NCBI GenBank assembly: GCA_001898625.1
Contig: MKUP01000033.1
Span: 117,196 to 181,195, forward strand
Direction: 5' to 3'
DNA from: Burkholderiales bacterium 67-32
Lineage (GTDB): Bacteria > Pseudomonadota > Gammaproteobacteria > Burkholderiales > Burkholderiaceae_B
Length of the DNA: 64,000 nucleotides
The position numbers and the translations under genes are program-made. The notes beneath the pieces are model-generated. The model worked only from the letters and a program-made list of their open reading frames with translations, was not told the DNA's origin and made no database searches. Shown here in pieces: positions 58,865 through 64,000 of this stretch. Position 1 is the stretch's first letter, and each line of letters opens with the position of its first letter.

Positions 58865-59760
58865 GCCTGGCCTCCCGCCTTGACGTCCACCGACCGCTGC
58901 TTGCGGTCCGCCTCGGTCTGCGCCTTGATCCGCTCACGCGACTCGCGCCATTGCTCGTCTCCCCACTCCATGTAGTGGGTGAAGTACGCGCCTTGCGCCA
59001 AGTGGTACGCGCCGTCTATGGCGATGGTCTCGCCGCTCAGCCATTCGCAGCCGTCCGCCATCAGAAAGGCCGCGAGGTTCGCCAGTTCGTGCATCTGGCC
59101 GAGCCGCCCCGAGGGGTTGTCCGCGATCTCGCGGGCGTGCGGGTCGCTCCCCGGGCGCAAGCGGGCCGTCGCGCCCTCGGTCGGAAAGATCCCCGGCGCA
59201 ATCGCGTTGAAGCGAATGCCATGGCGCCCCCACTCGGTGGCCAACGACTTGGTCATGGCATCCACCCCGGCCTTGGACATGGCCGACGGCACGACAAAGG
59301 GCGATCCGGTACGCACCCAGGTCGTGACGATGGAAAGCACCGACCCCTTTCTCTTTTGCTCGATCCAGCGCTTGCCGACCGATTGCGTCACATAGAAAGT
59401 GCCATGCAGCACGATGTCGGCGATGGCATCGAAACCGTTCGCAGAGAGGTCTTCGGTGCGGCTGACGAAGTTTCCGGCGGCATTGTTGACCAATCCGGTC
59501 AGCGGACCGTCTTCCCAGATCCGCGCCACCATCGCGTCGACGGCCTTGGCATCGCGTATGTCCACGGCCAGCGGAACGACCTGCCCTCCGTAGCGCTGTT
59601 GCAGTTCATCGGCGGCATCCCGCAGCACGCTCTCGCGCCGGCCGCAGATGTACAGGGTGGCTCCCAGCTCCAGCAGCCGGCCGCCGATCTCCTTGCCTAG
59701 GCCGGATCCGCCGCCGGTGACGAGAATCCGATGTCCCTTGAAAATGCCCGGTGCAAACAT
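58861..59760 (-). CDS. SDR oxidoreductase, 2,4-dienoyl-CoA reductase-like
   Basis: 299 residues. TGGGSGLG (15-22), VNNAAGNFVSRTEDLSANGF, a TTWVRTGSPFVVPSAMSKAGVDAM region in which the canonical Tyr is Ser159 and the Lys163 is kept, and FNAIAPGIFPTEGA. The AAGNF motif and the Tyr replacement resemble peroxisomal 2,4-dienoyl-CoA reductase and the related bacterial SDRs. It could reduce an enoyl/dienoyl-CoA or oxidise a hydroxyacyl-CoA. The fourth member of the coupled cassette; ends 30 bases after the Bug gene begins beyond 59790. Confidence 0.85.
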   Translation of the reverse strand: MFAPGIFKGHRILVTGGGSGLGKEIGGRLLELGATLYICGRRESVLRDAADELQQRYGGQVVPLAVDIRDAKAVDAMVARIWEDGPLTGLVNNAAGNFVSRTEDLSANGFDAIADIVLHGTFYVTQSVGKRWIEQKRKGSVLSIVTTWVRTGSPFVVPSAMSKAGVDAMTKSLATEWGRHGIRFNAIAPGIFPTEGATARLRPGSDPHAREIADNPSGRLGQMHELANLAAFLMADGCEWLSGETIAIDGAYHLAQGAYFTHYMEWGDEQWRESRERIKAQTEADRKQRSVDVKAGGQA

Positions 59761-59789
59761 GTCCTATTCGTTCCTTGGTGAGGCTGAGG

Positions 59790-60746
59790 CTAGTCTTCCA
59801 ACAGGCCGAGTTCCTGGATCTTCTGCCGGTAGACGGCGTCCTGCTCGGCGATGAGCCGTTCGAATTCCTGCCTGGTGGATGCATTGAGTTCGAAGCCCGC
59901 GGCGCGCGCCGCCTGCGCGACTTCTTTGGCGGCCAGGGCCTTGTTGGTGACCGCGTGCAGGCGATCGGTCACGGCGGGCGACATGCCGGCGGGGCCGAAC
60001 AATCCGGCCCACGGCACGATGTCCAAGGGAGGAACACCCAGTTCGGCCAACGTGGGGGTGTCGGGCAGCAGCTCCGCGCGCCGCGGTCCCATGACCGCGA
60101 GGGCGCGCAATCGGCCGCTTTCCACGTAGGGAATCCCCATGGTCGTTGCGACGATGGCTTGCACGCGTCCAGCCATGATTTCCTGGATGGCGGGCGGCTC
60201 TCCCTTGAACGGGACGCGGGTCATCTCCAGTCCCGATTTCTGGCTGAGATGGGCAAAGGCCATCAGGTTGGTATTGGAGCCCGTTCCGTAGTTGTACTGG
60301 CCGGGCTTGCGCTTGACCTGGGCGACGAACTCGGCGTAGTTGCGCGCCGGAAAACTGGCGTTCGTGTACAGCAGATAGGTGTAGCGCCCGACGTCGGCGA
60401 TGGTGGTGAAGTCCCGATGGACTTCATAGGGCGGCTGGCGGCGGATGTGCGGCGCGATGGACAGGTTGCCCGAGGTGGCGAACAGCAGCCGGCAGCCATC
60501 GGGCTTTGCCTTGAGCACGTCGAGCGCCGCGATCTGCCCTTCGGCGCCCGGCTTGTTCTCGACAACGATGGCCGTGGCGAGTTGCCTACCCATGTCCTTG
60601 GCAAGCGCACGGGCAATCGTATCGGTGGTCGAACCGGCTGGAAACGGCGCGACCAGCGCGATGACGGGGCAGTCCGCCGCTTTCGCGGTAGGAGCGGCGG
60701 CGAGCAAGGCCAGGACGGCGCCGCGCGCGAATCGGGCGATGAGCAT
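59790..60746 (-). CDS. Bug/TctC-family periplasmic solute receptor
   Basis: 318 residues: signal peptide ending TAKA (20-23), LVAPFPAGSTTDTIAR, VENKPGAEGQIA, KPDGCRLLFA in place of the more usual DGYTL, and a terminal EFERLIAEQ helix. GGGAG upstream of 60746. It stands between the SDR gene and another Bug gene, in the same direction, so the operon has two tandem receptors. Confidence 0.92.
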   Translation of the reverse strand: MLIARFARGAVLALLAAAPTAKAADCPVIALVAPFPAGSTTDTIARALAKDMGRQLATAIVVENKPGAEGQIAALDVLKAKPDGCRLLFATSGNLSIAPHIRRQPPYEVHRDFTTIADVGRYTYLLYTNASFPARNYAEFVAQVKRKPGQYNYGTGSNTNLMAFAHLSQKSGLEMTRVPFKGEPPAIQEIMAGRVQAIVATTMGIPYVESGRLRALAVMGPRRAELLPDTPTLAELGVPPLDIVPWAGLFGPAGMSPAVTDRLHAVTNKALAAKEVAQAARAAGFELNASTRQEFERLIAEQDAVYRQKIQELGLLED

Positions 60747-60775
60747 CGGAAGTTCTCCCTATCGGTCGTTGGTGC

Positions 60776-61771
60776 CTAGAGCTGTTCGATCTTTGCGCTC
60801 TTGACGATGCGCGACCACAACTCGATCTCTTCCTTCTGGCGGGTGCGGAGCGCGGCGGCTCCGCCGCCCGGGACTTCCGCGCCGCGCTCGGTGAAGAACT
60901 TGCGGGTGGCGGGATCGTTGGCAATCTTGGCGAACAACTGTTCGAGCTTGGCGAGCCGGGCCGCGGGAACCTGGGCCGGCGCAACGGCTGCCACCCAGGT
61001 AGAGGCCACGAAATCGGGAAGACCGGCCTCGGCCGTGGTAGGCACGTTGGGAAGTAGCGCGAGCCGTTCCTTGGAGGCTACGGCCAGCGCCTGGATCGTT
61101 CCGCCTTGCACCGACCCCAAAGCGCTCGTCGCATCGATGATCGAGAAATCGACTTCCTTGCCGATAAGCGCATTGAGCGCCGCGCCCACGCCTTTGTACG
61201 GAATCGCTCGAGCGGTAAAGGACGCCTTCTCCTGAAGCAATTCGCCCATCAACTGATAGCTCGTCGCACCGGCCGAATAGTTCAACGAGTCGGGTCTGGC
61301 GCGGCCTGCCTTCACCAGCGCTTCCATGTTGGCGCGCTCGGAGCCCGCGGGTACGGCGATGACGCTCGGCACCGAGGCCATCATGCCCAATGCCGCCAGA
61401 TCCTTGAGCGGGTCGTAGGGAAGCGCCCGGTAAAGCGCGGCGTTGGTTGCCAGGATAGAGGTCGTTCCCACCAACATCGTGTAGCCATCGTGCGGCGCGT
61501 TCAGCACGGCGCTGACGCCGATGAGCCCGTTTCCGCCCGCCTTGTTCTCCACGACGACCGGCTGGCCCGTCTCCTCGCCCAGCCGCTTGGCGTAATAACG
61601 GGCGGCGATGTCGGTGATACTGCCTGGCACGAACGGAACGACGAACTTGATGGCGTGGGAGGGAAAATCATCGGCCGCCGCCGTACCGCATGCCACGCTG
61701 GCCGCTATCGCGAATGCAACGACCAGCGTGCGAGAGGGCAAGCCGGCATGTGGGCGTTTGGGAAAAAACAT
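60776..61771 (-). CDS. Bug/TctC-family periplasmic solute receptor
   Basis: 331 residues. Sec-like signal (SRTLVVAFAIAASVACGTAAA), then FVVPFVPGSITDIAARY, VENKAGGNGLIG, NAPHDGYTML and terminal EEIELWSRIVK. Only about 30 percent of its residues appear to match the neighbouring Bug by eye, so the two probably have different ligands. First gene of the operon; AGGAG upstream of 61771. The divergent-looking LysR gene upstream is on the same strand, 169 bases away. Confidence 0.92.
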   Translation of the reverse strand: MFFPKRPHAGLPSRTLVVAFAIAASVACGTAAADDFPSHAIKFVVPFVPGSITDIAARYYAKRLGEETGQPVVVENKAGGNGLIGVSAVLNAPHDGYTMLVGTTSILATNAALYRALPYDPLKDLAALGMMASVPSVIAVPAGSERANMEALVKAGRARPDSLNYSAGATSYQLMGELLQEKASFTARAIPYKGVGAALNALIGKEVDFSIIDATSALGSVQGGTIQALAVASKERLALLPNVPTTAEAGLPDFVASTWVAAVAPAQVPAARLAKLEQLFAKIANDPATRKFFTERGAEVPGGGAAALRTRQKEEIELWSRIVKSAKIEQL

Positions 61772-61854
61772 GATCGTCTCCTGTGCGACTGACTATGCCA
61801 GCCATGGCCTTGTTGTGAAGCTATGGTAGGAGGACGGTCTATGCTCGTCTAACA

Positions 61855-61888
61855 CTTAAATTCGCACGATTAAGACCTAACGAGTCTT
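61855..61888. promoter_or_regulatory. Overlapping small dyads in AT-rich operon promoter region
   Basis: CTTAA-N10-TTAAG (61855-61874) overlaps AAGAC-N7-GTCTT (61872-61888). They lie in an AT-rich island between the LysR gene and the first Bug gene, about 85-115 bases from the latter's start, where a LysR-type activator site would be expected. Only 5-base arms, so evidence is modest. Confidence 0.35.
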
Positions 61889-61940
61889 TATTGCCACGAC
61901 CGGGTCAGCTCATACCCATCCTGGCCCGGCGGACGGAACA

Positions 61941-62828
61941 CTAGTCGTAGTCCTCCAGAAACTCGGCAACCAGCCGCACGAACGCCTGCGTGACCAGCGA
62001 CCGGGGTTTTCCCGCCGGAAACAGCATCGCGAAGTCATTGAAGAATGCCGGCTCGAACCGGCGCGCCACCAGGCCGCGGCCCGAGAAGTCGTGGGCGGTG
62101 ACCGGATCGACGATGCTGTAGCCCACGCCTTCGGCCACGAACGCGCACATCGACGCGAACAGCGGTGTCTCGACCTTGATCGACAAGGTGGCGCCGTGTT
62201 CGGCGAACAACTCCTGCAGGCGCTGCGTGCGGATGTGGTCGCGCGGCGCGGTCACGATGGGCAATCCGCTCAGGTCGGCCGGGCGAATGACCTCGTTGCC
62301 CGCCAGCGGATGCTGCGCGGGCAGGACACAGACACAGCGCAGGCGCAGCTTTTCCGCGTCGACCCAGCCCGGGTCATACGCCGTCTCCGAAAATCCGATG
62401 TCGAACTGCTGGGTGGTGACCAGGGTCACGACTGTGGGCGAGCTGCGTGCCTGCAGCGTGACGTTGACGCCGGGATAGTCCCGCAGGAAATGCGCGGCGA
62501 CGCGCGGCAGGAACTCGAGCGCCAACATGGGAAGCGCCGCGATCCGCAGGCTGCCCGCCTTCGCGTCGCGGATGTCGGCAGCCAGTTGCTCGATGCTGCC
62601 CAGCCCCTGAAGCGCGGCCACCACCGCGCCGTGGAGATACTTGGCCTCGTCGGTGGGCTGCAGGCGGCTCTTTTCGCGTACGAACAGGCCAAAGCCGAGG
62701 TCGGACTCCAGCCCCGCGATCAGGGTGCTGATGGCGGGCTGCGACAGGCCAAGCCGGACGGCGGCCCCCGTCACGGTTCCCGCGACCATCACTGCGTGGA
62801 AAGCTTCGAGCTGACGCACTTTGAACAT
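61941..62828 (-). CDS. LysR-type regulator, NocR/OccR-like
   Basis: 295 residues: FKVRQLEAFHAVMVAGTVTGAAVRLGLSQPAISTLIAGLESDLGFGLFVREKSRLQPTD forms the HTH, then the effector domain with LRIAALPMLALEFLPRVAAHF, GFSETAYDPGW, FVAEGVGYSIVDP and a C-terminal TQAFVRLVAEFL. It resembles the octopine/nopaline (OccR/NocR) branch. Same strand as the operon below it, and divergent from the last Bug gene; it may control either. A weak promoter lies to its right. Confidence 0.9.
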   Translation of the reverse strand: MFKVRQLEAFHAVMVAGTVTGAAVRLGLSQPAISTLIAGLESDLGFGLFVREKSRLQPTDEAKYLHGAVVAALQGLGSIEQLAADIRDAKAGSLRIAALPMLALEFLPRVAAHFLRDYPGVNVTLQARSSPTVVTLVTTQQFDIGFSETAYDPGWVDAEKLRLRCVCVLPAQHPLAGNEVIRPADLSGLPIVTAPRDHIRTQRLQELFAEHGATLSIKVETPLFASMCAFVAEGVGYSIVDPVTAHDFSGRGLVARRFEPAFFNDFAMLFPAGKPRSLVTQAFVRLVAEFLEDYD

Positions 62829-62876
62829 GGCGGGACAGGGTATAGGTGATTTTTATGGATTCAGAGAAAAACAGGA

Positions 62877-62906
62877 TTGGATCAAGGATTTCGGCATCGC
62901 TATGCT
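62877..62906 (+). promoter_or_regulatory. Possible sigma-70 promoter for terminal Bug gene
   Basis: TTGGAT (62877-62882) and TATGCT (62901-62906), spaced 18 bases, four of six matches to each consensus. It lies 55 bases before the Bug ATG, in the divergent region with the LysR gene. Weak and unconfirmed. Confidence 0.3.
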
Positions 62907-62960
62907 GGGGACAGTAGCGCATCCACAGAAATGATAGTGCTCGAAACCGGGGGACGAGTC

Positions 62961-63959
62961 ATGAAACATGCAACAGCGTGGGGCTTGAAGTTCTTTCTGG
63001 AGGCATCGATTGCCGCCCTGGCCGGCGCACTGGCCTTCGCACCCGGCGCGCGCGCTGCGGACGACTATCCCAACCGGCCGATCCGCATGCTGGTCGGCTT
63101 CTCGGCGGGCGGCGCCACCGACCTGTCAGCGCGCATGATCGCGCTGCAGTTGTCCGAGCGGCTCGGGCAATCGGTCGTCGTGGAGAACCGTCCCGGCGCG
63201 GGCGGCAGCATCGCGGCCAGCGCCGTGGCGAAAGCACCCGCCGACGGCTACACCCTTCTGTACACCTCGGCGGCGCACGCGATCAACGCCGCGCTCTACA
63301 AGTCGCTGCCCTTCGATCCCGTGGCCGATTTCCAGCCCATCACCACGGTGACCACCACCCTCAATGCGCTGATCGCCCATCCATCCCTGCCCGTGCGCGG
63401 CGCCGCCGAGTTCATCTCCTACGCGAAGGCGAACCCGGGCGGCGTCAGCATGGCTTCGACCGGTATCGGGTCGTCCAGCCACATGGCGCAGGTCCTGTTC
63501 ACCAGCATGGCCGGCATCAAGGTCAACCACGTGCCGTACAAAGGGACGGGCGAAGCCATTCGCGACATCGTTTCCGGAGAGGTCAAGGCCACCCTCGACG
63601 CCGTCACCGCCTACCTGCCCTACCTGAGGAACGGCAGCCTCAAGGTGGTCTGCCTGGGCGACGTCCGGCGCAGCACGCTGCTGCCCGATGCGCCCACCTG
63701 CGACGAAACGGGCCTGCCCGGCTACGCGGTCAGGAGTTGGCAAGGCGTGCTCACGACGGCCAACGTCCCGCGCAATGTCGTGGACCGGCTCAATCGCGAG
63801 ATCAACGCGATCCTGAAATCGCCCGAGACGATCCGGCAGATGCAGGCGGCGGGCGCCCGCCCGCTGGGAGGTACGCCGGAAGAGTACGCGGCGATCATCA
63901 AGCAGGACATCGCGAAGCTCAAAGAGCTGGTCTCGCTGGCCGGCATCCAGCCGCAATGA
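62961..63959 (+). CDS. Bug/TctC-family periplasmic solute receptor
   Basis: 332 residues: signal peptide (FFLEASIAALAGALAFAPGARA), RMLVGFSAGGATDLSAR, VENRPGAGGSIA, KAPADGYTLL and a terminal KQDIAKLKELV helix. ATG at 62961 follows GGGGGA and begins the signal; earlier in-frame Mets are without export signal. Divergent from the NocR-like LysR gene. A further gene begins 13 bases downstream, cut by the window end. Confidence 0.92.
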   Translation: MKHATAWGLKFFLEASIAALAGALAFAPGARAADDYPNRPIRMLVGFSAGGATDLSARMIALQLSERLGQSVVVENRPGAGGSIAASAVAKAPADGYTLLYTSAAHAINAALYKSLPFDPVADFQPITTVTTTLNALIAHPSLPVRGAAEFISYAKANPGGVSMASTGIGSSSHMAQVLFTSMAGIKVNHVPYKGTGEAIRDIVSGEVKATLDAVTAYLPYLRNGSLKVVCLGDVRRSTLLPDAPTCDETGLPGYAVRSWQGVLTTANVPRNVVDRLNREINAILKSPETIRQMQAAGARPLGGTPEEYAAIIKQDIAKLKELVSLAGIQPQ

Positions 63960-63972
63960 CACGGGGGCAACC

Positions 63973-64000
63973 ATGAACAAACCGACTCCCACGGCGGGGC
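63973..64000 (+). CDS. Start of a further gene (truncated by window end)
   Basis: ATG at 63973, preceded by GGGGG at a good ribosome-site distance, opens a frame (MNKPTPTAG) that runs off the window. It lies 13 bases after the Bug stop, so it probably forms an operon with it. Nine residues are too few to identify it. Confidence 0.4.

Noticed and set aside
1..64000. Mobile elements, tRNA-linked integration, CRISPR arrays or rRNA/tRNA genes
   Set aside because: No transposase, integrase, long terminal repeats, regularly spaced repeats or tRNA-like cloverleaf were recognised on reading both strands.

Overview
This is a GC-rich, densely coded proteobacterial chromosome segment with about 67 protein genes and no gene-free stretch above 300 bases. 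The strongest clue to its origin is ten periplasmic Bug/TctC-type solute receptors, none next to a TctA/TctB membrane component. That expansion is known from Bordetella, Achromobacter and Cupriavidus, so a betaproteobacterium of order Burkholderiales (probably Alcaligenaceae) is inferred. I saw no tRNA, rRNA, CRISPR array, insertion sequence, phage gene or integrase.

1-12.7 kb: a meta-cleavage cluster for an aromatic compound, almost all on the minus strand. It holds an MhpA-type flavin hydroxylase (cut by the window edge), a VOC-type dioxygenase, an HpaI-type aldolase, HpaH hydratase, a C-C bond hydrolase, a BphB/HcaB-type dihydrodiol dehydrogenase, a BphA-type ring-hydroxylating dioxygenase (beta, alpha), a LigB/LigA-type extradiol dioxygenase, a Bug receptor and an acyl-CoA synthetase. 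A divergent nitronate monooxygenase-like gene and a TetR regulator close the region. 12.8-18.3 kb: a salicylate 5-hydroxylase operon (nagAa, nagG, nagH, nagAb order) followed by a PchB-like chorismate-mutase-fold gene and a Bug gene, with a NahR/NagR-type LysR regulator transcribed divergently.

18.3-24.9 kb: housekeeping or accessory genes: a 57-residue membrane protein, a PfkB sugar kinase, a GntR/UTRA regulator, an orphan PhnD-like binding protein, and a DUF2868 membrane protein coupled to a DUF3482 GTPase. 24.6-28 kb: DUF1330, a 2-oxoglutarate/Fe(II) oxygenase and a Bug gene opposed by a LysR gene. 28-34.8 kb: a GGDEF cyclase, an FUSC transporter, a Bug plus FAD-oxidoreductase pair opposed by an IclR gene whose intergenic region is packed with palindromes, and a glutathione transferase.

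34.8-46.8 kb: a minus-strand cluster of SDR, acyl-CoA synthetase, two MaoC hydratases, aldehyde dehydrogenase, Bug, RraA-like and HpcH-like lyases, ThDP enzyme, SDR and Bug, with a divergent LysR gene. 46.8-49.6 kb: ECF sigma factor, its probable membrane anti-sigma factor, and a SorA/SorB-like sulfite dehydrogenase with cytochrome c. 49.7-61.8 kb: a second CoA-based catabolic operon of MaoC, enoyl-CoA hydratase, LysR, an oddly arranged family III CoA transferase, acyl-CoA synthetase, PcaB/fumarase-superfamily lyase, SDR, a cysteine-less thiolase, a DUF35 partner, a DECR-like SDR and two Bug receptors. The window closes with a LysR gene and a divergent tenth Bug gene.

Most likely undescribed systems: the 49.7-61.8 kb operon, whose cysteine-less thiolase/DUF35 pair suggests retro-aldol rather than thiolytic chain cleavage; the PchB-like enzyme inside a salicylate 5-hydroxylase operon; and the hybrid biphenyl-type upper / HpaH-HpaI lower pathway at the left end.
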